Positions 44,135 to 52,863 of a stretch of 64,000 nucleotides of DNA are shown in pieces; within the stretch, counting starts at the first letter, position 1, and every line of letters begins with the position of its first letter. The stretch is from positions 127,398-191,397 of the forward strand of contig CAYUQJ010000007.1 in NCBI GenBank assembly GCA_964446955.1, given 5' to 3'. Both the position numbers and the translations under genes were made by a program. The DNA comes from Leptolinea sp964446955 (GTDB taxonomy: Bacteria > Chloroflexota > Anaerolineae > Anaerolineales > Anaerolineaceae). The notes under the pieces are model-generated. The model was not told where the DNA came from. It ran no database searches and was given only the letters and a program-made list of their open reading frames with translations.

Positions 44135-45625
44135 TTATTCGTGTGTACCAGATACCGGGGTAAGGTTTATGCCTGTTGTTTTTGCAGGTGTCGCGGTTGA
44201 AGTGACTGTCAACCCTGGGGTTTTATGAATAACGCTCACATATACTTCTGGGATCCAACCGATCCTTCCATCCTTGTCCTGAATTTCGATCCAGACAAGC
44301 CCATTCCGGGTTTGGGAACGGTCCATAAGGATTATTTCATCACCTGAATGAATAATGCCGATGACCGGGCCGTTTGGAACCTGATACATCTTCATTTCCG
44401 GCAGAATGTATCGTTTAACCTTACCGCTGGACAGGGTTGGCGTATTAGTTGGGGTAAGTGTTGGCAGCCGCGTTGGGGTGATGGTGGATGTGGGAGTCGA
44501 CGAAGGGGTCAGGGTAAAGGTGCTGGTTGATGTTTTTGAATGAGTATTTGTTGGCAATGTCTCAGACGTCGCGGATGGTTCTATAAACGCTGTTGGTGTG
44601 AATGTCGGTGGGATCATGGGGTCCAGATACTTGGCCAGAACCTGGCTGACTTTCAGGGAAACTGGTTTGTGGATACCGTCCACAATATTTTTCTGTAAAT
44701 TGACAACCTGATAATACTCTAGTGACGAACTCGTCCGGATGGTGATCCTCATATCCATTTCGTCTGAATTGCGGATCACATTCATATCAATCAACTCCGC
44801 ACCGGGAATCCGGGAGACTTCTTTCGCCACAACTTCACTGATCAAGCGGTTTTCAGAAGCTTCCATGAAAAATTTAACGCTAAAAAATGAAAGTGGACCA
44901 AGTAAACCGATCGTTAATAGAAGAGAATAAACCAGGCTCCTGGGGACAATATGTTCGCGTATTTCTGTGTAGGAAGCAAACCCGTGGAGAAAGAATACCA
45001 GCACAGAGGCAAAGGCGATGGTGATGGTGTTGGTTATAAAAAGCAAAGCTGCCCCGCCGGCCACATCAATGCGGTCAAGGGCAATGCCGATTCCGATGGT
45101 GCAAAGCGGAGGCATGAGAGCGGTGGCAATCGCCACACCAGGGAGGGCTGTAGAGATATTTGGTTGAACTACGGCATAAGCTGCTGCAATACCACCTGCG
45201 AGTGCGATCATCAGATCAATAGGGGTCGGCCTTGTACGGGCAATGATCTCTTTCGATAATTCCTGAACGCTGAAAAATGGGAGGTTGTTGTTAATAAATG
45301 TAAGGATCACCGAGAGCGATATTGCCAGCAACGCGCCGCGGAGTAAAGCGGAGATAGAATTTTTCAACATAACCGAATTGCCGGTCAATGATGCCAGCCC
45401 AAGTCCGATGATTGGCGACATCAACGGAGCAATCAACATGGCACCGATTATTACCGCCGGTGAGTCGGTTATCAAACCCAGTGTGGCAATACTCGATGAA
45501 AGTATGACCAATAAAAAGAAATCGAAACCCGGTGTTACCGCTGCCGACATCTCTTCGATAACCTCCCGGCGTCTTTCAGCGGGAAGTCTTTTGATTAATA
45601 ATTTCTGCCAGTGAGGAGTCTTCAT
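44135..45625 (-). CDS. DUF389 membrane protein fused to a TPT linker and SH3b domain
   Basis: 496 residues. Residues ~30-250 are a DUF389 (TIGR00341-like) membrane domain with GLITDSPAVIIGAMLIAPLMSP and ATALMPPLCTIGIG segments (each shown in part of the sequence). A small alpha/beta segment (~255-335) follows, then a Thr/Pro/Ser linker (~345-395) of TPT repeats and an SH3b-like domain (~400-465) with IGIIHSGDEIILMDR and WIEIQDKDGRIGWIPEVYV, ending in another TP-rich tail. The extra C-terminal module is unusual for the family and would be expected on the outside. Extended -10 TGATACAAT lies 16 bases before the ATG. Confidence 0.8.
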   Translation of the reverse strand: MKTPHWQKLLIKRLPAERRREVIEEMSAAVTPGFDFFLLVILSSSIATLGLITDSPAVIIGAMLIAPLMSPIIGLGLASLTGNSVMLKNSISALLRGALLAISLSVILTFINNNLPFFSVQELSKEIIARTRPTPIDLMIALAGGIAAAYAVVQPNISTALPGVAIATALMPPLCTIGIGIALDRIDVAGGAALLFITNTITIAFASVLVFFLHGFASYTEIREHIVPRSLVYSLLLTIGLLGPLSFFSVKFFMEASENRLISEVVAKEVSRIPGAELIDMNVIRNSDEMDMRITIRTSSSLEYYQVVNLQKNIVDGIHKPVSLKVSQVLAKYLDPMIPPTFTPTAFIEPSATSETLPTNTHSKTSTSTFTLTPSSTPTSTITPTRLPTLTPTNTPTLSSGKVKRYILPEMKMYQVPNGPVIGIIHSGDEIILMDRSQTRNGLVWIEIQDKDGRIGWIPEVYVSVIHKTPGLTVTSTATPAKTTGINLTPVSGTHE

Positions 45626-45775
45626 GTCTGTAGTTGTTTACATTGTATCAATTTCTTCTATGCAACTTTTGCCATATACAGCAGATGTTTGATTCTGGTC
45701 TAACAAAATATTTATCATGAAACCCATTCTTTGACTGTTGAGGCTTTCGGCATATACGAAAGGAAAATACATCAT

Positions 45776-45814
45776 AAAAAAATCCCCGGTCCATTACAAA
45801 AGGCCGGGGATTTT
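45776..45814 (-). terminator. terminator of the hydrolase gene
   Basis: AATCCCCGG stem pairing with CCGGGGATT (about 45781-45791 / 45802-45812), followed on the minus strand by TTTTTT. It lies 45 bases after the alpha/beta hydrolase stop. Confidence 0.8.
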
Positions 45815-45858
45815 GGTGGGATTATTGCAGGTTATTGTAAAAATTCTTTCATAATGCG

Positions 45859-46896
45859 TTAAAACTCTTCCGGTTGTTCCTGGAAGGAGAAATGACTGGC
45901 ATCGGAGATTCTTTCGAAGCGGGAATTCGGAAAAGTATCGCTGTATAACCGGCTGGCCTCCTCGCTTTGTAAGTCTTCTGTCCCGTGTATGACCAGTACT
46001 GGTGCGGTCACTTTTCGCATTAGTGGACGGTAGTCATGTTGCTGACCCATACTCATATACATTCCCCAGGTCATCCAGCCTCCCGGTTCTCCCTGTTCAA
46101 TTAATTCATCTTCTGGAACATCCATTACTGACATATAGTACAACCCGAACTTTTCATCCATGGCGATCAGATCAGCTTCCGAGCGTTTGAACAGTTTGTT
46201 GAAGTCCATGTAGTCTTTCATAAAAGAGTCATATTCCGTCAATTTTTCCTGCGGCAACCGGGAACGGACGCTGGCAAACAGGTCACTTTCCTGATCCGGC
46301 TGGGGCATGACGAGCATATTGGCTGGTGAGATCAGAATTAACTTCTCCACATGATCCGGGAATTCAGCCGCATAAAGTGAGGACAGAAAACCGCCCCATG
46401 AGTGTCCGATGAGGATGAGCTTTTCCTCTCCCAGTATTTGACGGATGCGTTTAATATCCGCGATCTGGGCTCCCAGACCGAGAGTCTTGTCCAGCAGGGC
46501 CATATTCTCAACCATATTATTCGATTCCAGCCGATTGAATGGACGGGTGGACTTTCCACATCCGCGCTGGTCGTAATAATGGAAACGGAACTCAGCTGTA
46601 AATGGTTCCAACCCGGCCATCGGTTCACGGAAAGGCATCCCCGGACCGCCGTGGACAATTAACACATTCCGGCCGCTTCCATTGGCAAAATGGTACAGGC
46701 TTATATCATTTTCCATCTGCCAGAAATCGGGATCTTCGTTCTGTGCAGGTGGGGTGAGAGGTGACCGCAGGTTTTCATTCCTGTTGACCATGCCCGGTAT
46801 ATATAACGGCTGCAAGGTCATCCACCAGAAAGCGGCTCCACCGGCGATCACTAAGACAGCAAGGACGCTGGCTATGATGATAATTTTGCGTTTCAT
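45859..46896 (-). CDS. Membrane-anchored alpha/beta hydrolase (prolyl aminopeptidase-like)
   Basis: 345 residues. N-terminal membrane helix (~5-27), then HGGPGMPF, YDQRGCGKS, nucleophile GHSWGG, Asp in HGTEDLQ and His in DASHFSF. Same layout as the gene at 32160-33236, so the two are paralogs. It lies 21 bases downstream of the WYL regulator and is probably cotranscribed and controlled by it. A GGAG lies 8 bases before the ATG. Confidence 0.87.
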   Translation of the reverse strand: MKRKIIIIASVLAVLVIAGGAAFWWMTLQPLYIPGMVNRNENLRSPLTPPAQNEDPDFWQMENDISLYHFANGSGRNVLIVHGGPGMPFREPMAGLEPFTAEFRFHYYDQRGCGKSTRPFNRLESNNMVENMALLDKTLGLGAQIADIKRIRQILGEEKLILIGHSWGGFLSSLYAAEFPDHVEKLILISPANMLVMPQPDQESDLFASVRSRLPQEKLTEYDSFMKDYMDFNKLFKRSEADLIAMDEKFGLYYMSVMDVPEDELIEQGEPGGWMTWGMYMSMGQQHDYRPLMRKVTAPVLVIHGTEDLQSEEASRLYSDTFPNSRFERISDASHFSFQEQPEEF

Positions 46897-46917
46897 TTCA
46901 TAACTCCATTCTAACTA

Positions 46918-47883
46918 TCAGGATTCGTGTTTGAGGTACATATCTGCCGTTTCCTGAGCCCAATCGTGTACCGTACGGCTGACTTCCGCTGGTTCCAGGA
47001 CTTCAACACCCGGCCCGTACGACAGCGCGTGACTGGCTGCCGCATAGATATCCGGCGCCTGAAATGTGACCAGAATAGATCCGTCCGGTTGTTCTTCCAG
47101 AGAGTCCCAGTATCCTCTGGCATATTGCGCCAGATGGGCTATCTGCGCCTTGAAGAGCATCTTAACGACAATCTGAGTGGCTTCTTCCCAGTCACGGGCG
47201 ACATATTCGTGAAGATCAAAGTCAACCGGTTTGGAGAATGCCTGATTATTGATCCGAACATCCACAATCCGATCAACACGGAATGTTCGCAAACCATGCC
47301 TTAGATGGCAAAAGCCAACGGCATACCACCATCCGGATCGGTGGAACAGCCCGTAGAGATCAACATTCCGTTCTTCGCCGTTCAAACTGCGCCCGCTTTG
47401 ATACACCATTGTGACTTGCCGGTTGTCTTTTATTGCCTTACGGAGAGCAGTCAGACACGGTGTGAGTTTTTCCATGTCTGCGCGGTTTATACCTGTGGCC
47501 AGAAGGGAATTACGCGCCCAGGCAATCTCGCGTCGTTGTTCGGGTGGGAGGACATTCTCGAGTTTTGCCTCGGCACCCAGCGCGGCATCAATATACAACT
47601 GACCCCACATTTCTCGTACCAAACCTGTCCCCAGTGACAGGGCAACAGCTTCTTCCGGTGTGAATATCAGCGGGGGAAGCCGATATCCTGGTACAAGAGA
47701 AAAACCGCCGTAGGGCCCACGTTCTGCATAAACGGGTATACCCATTTCATCCAGCATCCCGAAGTAGCGATGTAATGTGCGTATAGATATACCTAGTTCC
47801 GCAGCCAGCAAAGAGGCTTTCTGCCCGGGTTTGTGCTGCAATAAGAGTATCAGGGTGATCAATCGGGTAGCAGGAGTCGGCAT
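46918..47883 (-). CDS. YafY-type HTH and WYL domain transcriptional regulator
   Basis: 321 residues. N-terminal helix-turn-helix (~8-60, LLAAELGISIRTLHRYFGMLDEMG in part), GGFSLVPGYRLPPL, WYL sensor domain (~150-215) with LYGLFHRSGWWYAVGFCHLR, then a C-terminal WCX-like segment. Such regulators sense nucleic acid or small ligands. A perfect 12-bp inverted repeat lies 28-56 bases before the ATG and is a likely autoregulatory operator. GGAAGG precedes the ATG. Confidence 0.87.
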   Translation of the reverse strand: MPTPATRLITLILLLQHKPGQKASLLAAELGISIRTLHRYFGMLDEMGIPVYAERGPYGGFSLVPGYRLPPLIFTPEEAVALSLGTGLVREMWGQLYIDAALGAEAKLENVLPPEQRREIAWARNSLLATGINRADMEKLTPCLTALRKAIKDNRQVTMVYQSGRSLNGEERNVDLYGLFHRSGWWYAVGFCHLRHGLRTFRVDRIVDVRINNQAFSKPVDFDLHEYVARDWEEATQIVVKMLFKAQIAHLAQYARGYWDSLEEQPDGSILVTFQAPDIYAAASHALSYGPGVEVLEPAEVSRTVHDWAQETADMYLKHES

Positions 47884-47910
47884 ATGTACCTTCCAGAATG
47901 AGAATAGAGT

Positions 47911-47939
47911 CTATATATGTCAAATTATGACATATATAG
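47911..47939. promoter_or_regulatory. perfect 12-bp inverted repeat, candidate WYL operator
   Basis: CTATATATGTCA (47911-47922), AATTA spacer, TGACATATATAG (47928-47939). It sits in the promoter region of the regulator at 46918-47883; the right arm read on the minus strand contains a TTGACA-like -35 (ATTTGACATATA), so binding would block polymerase. Confidence 0.65.
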
Positions 47940-48003
47940 CTATTCGCAAAAATTTTCCTGCAAGGCACTGTTGGTTAAAGGTGTGGCATCTCACAGCCTG
48001 GAA

Positions 48004-49641
48004 TTATTTAAGGGTTAACCGTGTTTCGTAAGGTTGTAATTCAGCCTGATAAATCAATTGCGGATATGGCGTTACATTTTGTATAAAGAGAGCGCTTGAG
48101 CTTCCATCCGGCGAGATACGGGAGAGGGCGAATAATCCCGGTCCCATATCCAGAATTTCCTGTGATCCATTTGGATGAAATGCTGTAGATTGACTCCTGA
48201 GGTGAAGTAGACGGGAATACCGTGAAAAGACTCGATATCGCAAATTTTCTGAATCAGACAATTCTTTATGGAAGCTGGAAAACTCTAGCTTCTGCCGGTT
48301 GATCGTCCGGTTTTGTCCGGTTTGTTCAACCCCTGCCCGCCATCCACGTGAACCGAACAGACTGTGGAAATAGATGCCGGGAACTCCCCGCAACATCAGC
48401 ATAATCGCTTGTGAAGCCATAAAACGGTCAACCTGCGATTGCAGCGGTTCATTTCCTGCCGGATCAGACAGTGCGTCAAAGTAATTGATGTTCATTTCGT
48501 ACGGGCTTTGAGAGCCATCAGGATTATTTTTATAGGATATAAGACCACCGTGATCGAGGGTGTGTTTTACCAGGTTCTCAATCTCCGCGTCTGTCAAAAT
48601 CCCGCGCGCGGGATTTAAACCGATACCATCGTGTGATGCCAGAAAATTGAAATAGGTTGTCTGATCAGTCGGGTATTCAAGATTGTGTGCCCAGTTTGAT
48701 AAGGTTGTCGAATCACCGGTTAGCAGGGTATGAAGAACTAAAGGGGGTAAAGCGAAGTTATAGACAAGCTGGGCTTCGTTTGTTCCATCTCCGAAATATG
48801 AAACATTATCCTCATGCGGTACGTTCGTCTCGGTAATGATACGGACATGTGGGGCGGTCTCATCCAACACTACCCGCAAGAGTTGAATGAACGCATGCGT
48901 CTGCGGTAAATGCAGGCAAGTGGTGCCAATCTCCTTCCACAGATAGGCGATTGCGTCCAACCGTATGAACTGGGCGCCGCGAAGAGCATACTCGAGCAAA
49001 ATATTCAGAATTTCGAGCAGAACATCCGGGTTGTGAAAATCCAGGTCAACCTGATCTGCGCTGAACGTTGTCCACACTTTCCGAGGCCCTTTTATTGTGT
49101 CAAATTCGGTCAGCAAAGGTAAAGCCCGCGGACGGATTACATCTGATAGACTCGGGTTTCCGTCAACGGTTAAAAAGAACCGGTTGTATGGTGCTTCATC
49201 CTTCAGGAAATATTGGAACCAATCGCTCTCTGCTGACATATGATTGATCACTCCGTCGAACATCAATCGGAATGACTGACCGAGTTTTTCTATATCATCC
49301 CATGTGCCTAATGCCGGGTCAACCTGGCGGTAATCCTTAACCGAGAATCCGTCGTCGGATGACCAGGGAAAAAAGGGAAGAATATGCATGCTGCTTATCA
49401 GTCCCTTGAGATGGGACTCACAAACCCGGGTAAGTGTTTGAAGCGGATTACTATCTGCTGAATGGATCTGGTCACCATAGGTGATCAGCATGGCATCTTT
49501 TTCAGTTAACTCAGTTTGATTTGGAACCGGAATTCTTCCACGGTATTGTTCAATCAACGCTAAAACACGGGATCCAATAGTTCCGGCCCTTTGCTCATCA
49601 TACATTTGACAAAGAAGACGGGATATATTCTCCGTATGCAT
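48004..49641 (-). CDS. GH13_18 family glycoside phosphorylase (sucrose/glucosylglycerate phosphorylase-like)
   Basis: 545 residues. Alpha-amylase-fold enzyme. Conserved blocks: ITYGDQIH, ILPFFPWSSDDGFSV, MFDGVINH, nucleophile RLDAIAYLWKEIGT, acid/base ITETNVPH, and NFLASHDGIGL. The GTTCLHLPQTH block is typical of subfamily 18. It would split sucrose or glucosylglycerate with phosphate to give glucose 1-phosphate; which one cannot be told. TACAAT (plus 49649-49654) ends 7 bases before the ATG; no SD, so likely leaderless. Confidence 0.87.
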   Translation of the reverse strand: MHTENISRLLCQMYDEQRAGTIGSRVLALIEQYRGRIPVPNQTELTEKDAMLITYGDQIHSADSNPLQTLTRVCESHLKGLISSMHILPFFPWSSDDGFSVKDYRQVDPALGTWDDIEKLGQSFRLMFDGVINHMSAESDWFQYFLKDEAPYNRFFLTVDGNPSLSDVIRPRALPLLTEFDTIKGPRKVWTTFSADQVDLDFHNPDVLLEILNILLEYALRGAQFIRLDAIAYLWKEIGTTCLHLPQTHAFIQLLRVVLDETAPHVRIITETNVPHEDNVSYFGDGTNEAQLVYNFALPPLVLHTLLTGDSTTLSNWAHNLEYPTDQTTYFNFLASHDGIGLNPARGILTDAEIENLVKHTLDHGGLISYKNNPDGSQSPYEMNINYFDALSDPAGNEPLQSQVDRFMASQAIMLMLRGVPGIYFHSLFGSRGWRAGVEQTGQNRTINRQKLEFSSFHKELSDSENLRYRVFSRYSRLLHLRSQSTAFHPNGSQEILDMGPGLFALSRISPDGSSSALFIQNVTPYPQLIYQAELQPYETRLTLK

Positions 49642-49803
49642 AATAATTATTGTACAGGAACCAGTAATCGGTAGTTTGTGGAATCGAGGTTAAAAAACAT
49701 AAATCCCATTACCGAACGGATTCTTGCGATGGAAAGTAAGTATAAATCGGTAATTTGAAAACAGAAAGGTCCAAAAGGATCAATCAGTCTGTTCTGGCTG
49801 TCT

Positions 49804-50493
49804 TCAGGCTTGGAGAACAGCCTCCTTCGTGTGGTCCAGAGTGCATTGCAAAATATCTGAAACGGCTCCAGCCAGAATAGTGTCGATTTTCAGGGTTCTT
49901 GTTGTACGTTTCCCTGCTTTGGGAGAGGTTTCCAGTGTACGCACGCTATTGACGATGATTTCAAGTGCCAGATCAGCTGCGACTTTGTCCATGTTGATAA
50001 CAAGGTCAAAGGCCCGGGCATTATCCCAGGAGACGCCGTAGAAATCCTGTATAAATTGAGCCCTGACCTTGTCTCCATCTTCACAAACAGTTTCCGCTTC
50101 CAGCTTTGTCAGGTTCTCTGTCTCCATAAGGTTTTGTACTCTGGATTCAAAGGGAGCCTGGAGTCTGATGTGGAAAACATCCGCGAAATCTGCCAGCACA
50201 GTGAAACCACTGCGTCCCACGATTACCGAATTCCCATGCATGGCAACCGCGAGCAACACCTTGTTGAGCATCTCCACCATGAGTTCACGACGTCTTCCAC
50301 GTTGCGCGTCGAATTTTGCCCAAAACCCGAGAAGAGATTCATACTCACGGTCAAATTCGACAAATCCATAGTTGTTCAGCAAGTTTTCGATGACTTCTTT
50401 ATCGACATAATGATAGCCCAGAGCATCAGCAATCCTCCGGGCCAGGATGTCCCCCTCGCTGCCAAAATCTCTGGAGATGGTTACGGTAGTCAT
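49804..50493 (-). CDS. Cytidylate kinase-like family protein
   Basis: 229 residues. P-loop kinase fold: TISRDFGSEGDILARRIADALG (glycine loop in SRDFGSEGD), DKEVIENLL, IVGRSG, and YGVSWDNARAFDLVINMD. This matches the cytidylate kinase-like family rather than Cmk itself; substrate unknown. AAAAGGAGGTG 4 bases before the ATG is a very strong SD. Confidence 0.8.
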   Translation of the reverse strand: MTTVTISRDFGSEGDILARRIADALGYHYVDKEVIENLLNNYGFVEFDREYESLLGFWAKFDAQRGRRRELMVEMLNKVLLAVAMHGNSVIVGRSGFTVLADFADVFHIRLQAPFESRVQNLMETENLTKLEAETVCEDGDKVRAQFIQDFYGVSWDNARAFDLVINMDKVAADLALEIIVNSVRTLETSPKAGKRTTRTLKIDTILAGAVSDILQCTLDHTKEAVLQA

Positions 50494-50799
50494 GTCGCAC
50501 CTCCTTTTGAAAATGTAGGAAAGAGGAAAACTATTCAGTTAACATTATTATAGCAAGCCAACATCGAAAATGCATTAGTTTTGAATGAAGGTTGATCATG
50601 CAAGTTCCGCCAGAAAACTTGATGCATTAAGATGTCACTATTTGCGCGATACCTGGTGGTTGTTGGTAAAGATGGGATAATTTCCGGTTTTTTCTTACGT
50701 ATCTTGTCAACCATCAATGCCTATACAATTTTGTTCATAATGAGAAAATTGTATACGAAAAAGAACAGGATTTGCTGAATCCCCCCTTTTTTTACGTTT
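50494..50799. other. AT-rich gap with an inverted repeat
   Basis: No convincing gene. TATACAATTTT (50722-50732) pairs perfectly with AAAATTGTATA (50745-50755) across 12 bases. It may be an operator or the 3' hairpin of the lmo0937-like gene, which ends at 50800. Confidence 0.45.
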
Positions 50800-50958
50800 T
50801 TAGACTATTCCCAGCAGTTGTAACACAACAAGAATGACAACAATCACGATCAACAGATGTATCCAACTTCCAGTTTTTGGAAAACTCGGGCTAATATTTC
50901 GACCAAAGAAGCCAAGTCCCCAGAGTACTAACAAAATAACTACGATAGTCCATAACAT
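50800..50958 (-). CDS. lmo0937 family small membrane protein
   Basis: 52 residues, beginning MLWTIVVILLVLWGLGFF and ending VVLQLLGIV. Two hydrophobic spans separated by a short SWIHLL-containing loop match the lmo0937-type family, small stress-induced membrane proteins of unknown role. AGGA lies 9 bases before the ATG. Below usual ORF length cut-offs, so easily missed. Confidence 0.8.
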   Translation of the reverse strand: MLWTIVVILLVLWGLGFFGRNISPSFPKTGSWIHLLIVIVVILVVLQLLGIV

Positions 50959-51067
50959 GAGATTTTTCCTTTCGAATAACGAACGTATCTATCAATTCTT
51001 CTGGTAAAACCAGTTTTTCCCAACGACTCATTTGGGTCTATTCAGAATTTTGAGCCTCTTTTTTGTG

Positions 51068-51400
51068 TTACTGGCGCGAGGGTTTAAGTAGCATACCCAG
51101 GAAAAAACCAACAATCACTGCAAATGACATCGCAACCCACGGGTATCTGGTTGTTTTTTCGACAAAGCCGCCAGGAACTTTATCTACTACTTCTGCGGCT
51201 CTAGAGTTATATTCACCTAATCGAACTTCGACATCTTTCAGCAATGATTCTGTCGCGGATGCTACAGATTCTTTTGCATCGTTTGTCAGTTTTTCAATTT
51301 CATCCGTCACCATCGCAACACGATCAGTTAACAATGTGTTTAAATCCTTTTTCACTTTTTCAGTATCCTGCTGTACCTGTTTTTCCTGTTTTTCATTCAT
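51068..51400 (-). CDS. DUF883/ElaB-like tail-anchored protein
   Basis: 110 residues. N-terminal coiled-coil of charged heptads (~1-75, for example DTEKVKKDLNTLLTDRV, DAKESVASATESLL) and one C-terminal membrane helix (AMSFAVIVGFFLGMLL). Layout is that of ElaB/YqjD-type proteins that tether ribosomes to the membrane in stationary phase; function here inferred. ATG 51400 chosen for AAAGGA 7-8 bases upstream. Confidence 0.75.
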   Translation of the reverse strand: MNEKQEKQVQQDTEKVKKDLNTLLTDRVAMVTDEIEKLTNDAKESVASATESLLKDVEVRLGEYNSRAAEVVDKVPGGFVEKTTRYPWVAMSFAVIVGFFLGMLLKPSRQ

Positions 51401-51522
51401 GATGACTTCCTTTCGATTAATCACTTTGATCGCTATTTGTTTACCCATTTGAAGCAAGTTTCTCCGAAAGCGTTTAAACCGACTTTCTAAGTATTGCTTT
51501 TTATCAGAAGCTTGAAATCGTA

Positions 51523-51867
51523 TTAGTAATTGTTTTTTACTGGTTTCCTTTTGGGAAATCTCGGCACATATCCTCTTCCAGGATCAGATGGTTGTCCCAT
51601 TAGTCTTTGCAGATGAATGCTCTTATCAACAAAAAATGATCTCGATTCATTATTTTGGTTAATAGGGGTAGGAGAATGATTGGTTATCCTGACCAAATTT
51701 AGATTCCAATGCATCGCCTGTTTTAAGGGGTTTAAATCGATCTCATTGGTTAAATCATTGTTGAGCAAATTGACCTCTGAGAAAGGAATCTCTTCGCACC
51801 GATCTAATTTTGATTGAACAGTCTTCTGTTCATCTAAAAATTTGGTGTGTTTTTTGGGGTTTCCCAT
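51523..51867 (-). CDS. hypothetical protein
   Basis: 114 residues, no signal or membrane segment, rich in Asn, Lys and Pro; C terminus PRFPKRKPVKNNY. AAAGGA lies about 7 bases before the ATG, which supports translation. It lies in an AT-rich region beside stress-type genes. No family recognised. Confidence 0.5.
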   Translation of the reverse strand: MGNPKKHTKFLDEQKTVQSKLDRCEEIPFSEVNLLNNDLTNEIDLNPLKQAMHWNLNLVRITNHSPTPINQNNESRSFFVDKSIHLQRLMGQPSDPGRGYVPRFPKRKPVKNNY

Positions 51868-52318
51868 AAATAATCCTTTATTGCCATCCTTTTTTTTCTT
51901 CTTCGTCCCTGATATATCAAGCCATTTATTTTTGAATGTCCAAAAATATGATTGACAATATTCTCCTCTGCATCAAGAGCTGGATAGCCGAGAAGAAGTT
52001 AATAACATGCTACAACGGATGATCTTTTGATACATCCATCCTTAGGGGAGTGTTCATCTCCACCAGTTGGGGGAGCTATTTTTTTGACGGATAAATGTCA
52101 CAATTCCCCCGGTATCGTGCTAATAAATAATCAAAGAAAGATGATTGTCTGGGAGACGAAATAGATTAAATCTATTATTGAAAAATGAATACGTTTAACA
52201 AGGATGGATAACACTCTGACAAAAAGATGGTGAATTGTTAGATCCACCATCTTTTTGATTAAGACTTTCTATTTTTTGTTGAAATCATACTAAAAGAGAA
52301 AACTATAACCCATCTTGC
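51868..52318. other. AT-rich non-coding stretch
   Basis: No supported gene. The only clear element is the terminator hairpin at 52221-52256. A TTGACA near 51952 lacks a matching -10 at proper spacing. Confidence 0.5.
52221..52256. terminator. terminator of the 39-residue gene
   Basis: 12-bp perfect stem AAAAAGATGGTG / CACCATCTTTTT (52221-52232 / 52245-52256), 12-base loop. On the minus strand it lies 63 bases after the small basic gene's stop. Confidence 0.75.
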
Positions 52319-52438
52319 TTACTTCTTTACTGACACAAGCAAGGGGTCATTGCGTTTTGCTTGCTTCATACGGCGGATGTGAGTCCGTTCACTTTTGGAC
52401 AGACGTTTGGTGATTCTCTTGCTATTCTTTTCAGCCAT
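52319..52438 (-). CDS. 39-residue basic protein
   Basis: Starts MAEKNSKRITKRLSKSERTH and ends DPLLVSVKK; about 15 Lys/Arg in 39 residues. AAGGA lies 9 bases before the ATG and a terminator follows, so it has the parts of a real gene. It could bind nucleic acid or the ribosome (inference from charge only). No family recognised. Confidence 0.6.
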   Translation of the reverse strand: MAEKNSKRITKRLSKSERTHIRRMKQAKRNDPLLVSVKK

Positions 52439-52863
52439 TTTGAAAAATCCTTGATTGGTCTATGAACCAGTATCTTTGCTTTTTCGGTCAAGCAATCTGA
52501 TTTTGAGTTGGCTTATTTACTTTCTGCCCATGGATAACATCCCTGGAATGGGATTTTTTTCATGGTTGGATGGCTTTGGCCACAATACCATCTGTTCACA
52601 ATAGGGTTTATGTTTCCCTACAGAATGAACGCCAATTTTTAGTTCGACATTTTACGGATGGATTTCTGCATTTTCTCTCATGCCGTAGTCGATAAAAAAG
52701 ATGTGGTGAAGTACTATCAAGTTGAAATAAAAAAACCGCTCAGGATATTAGCCCTGGAACGGCGTTAATGCTTCAAGGTGAATATGATAATACCACACAA
52801 TGGAAGCCTTGTTTAAATATAAGAATAATCCTAGATACTGGCATTACAAATACGAATCAATCC
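52439..52863. other. AT-rich gap without recognisable genes
   Basis: No ORF with a ribosome site and no strong hairpin were found between the small basic gene's start and the end of the SUMF1-like gene. Confidence 0.5.

Noticed and set aside
52440..52860. Possible transposon remnant in the AT-rich gap
   Set aside because: No terminal inverted repeats, target duplication or transposase-like peptide could be found by eye.
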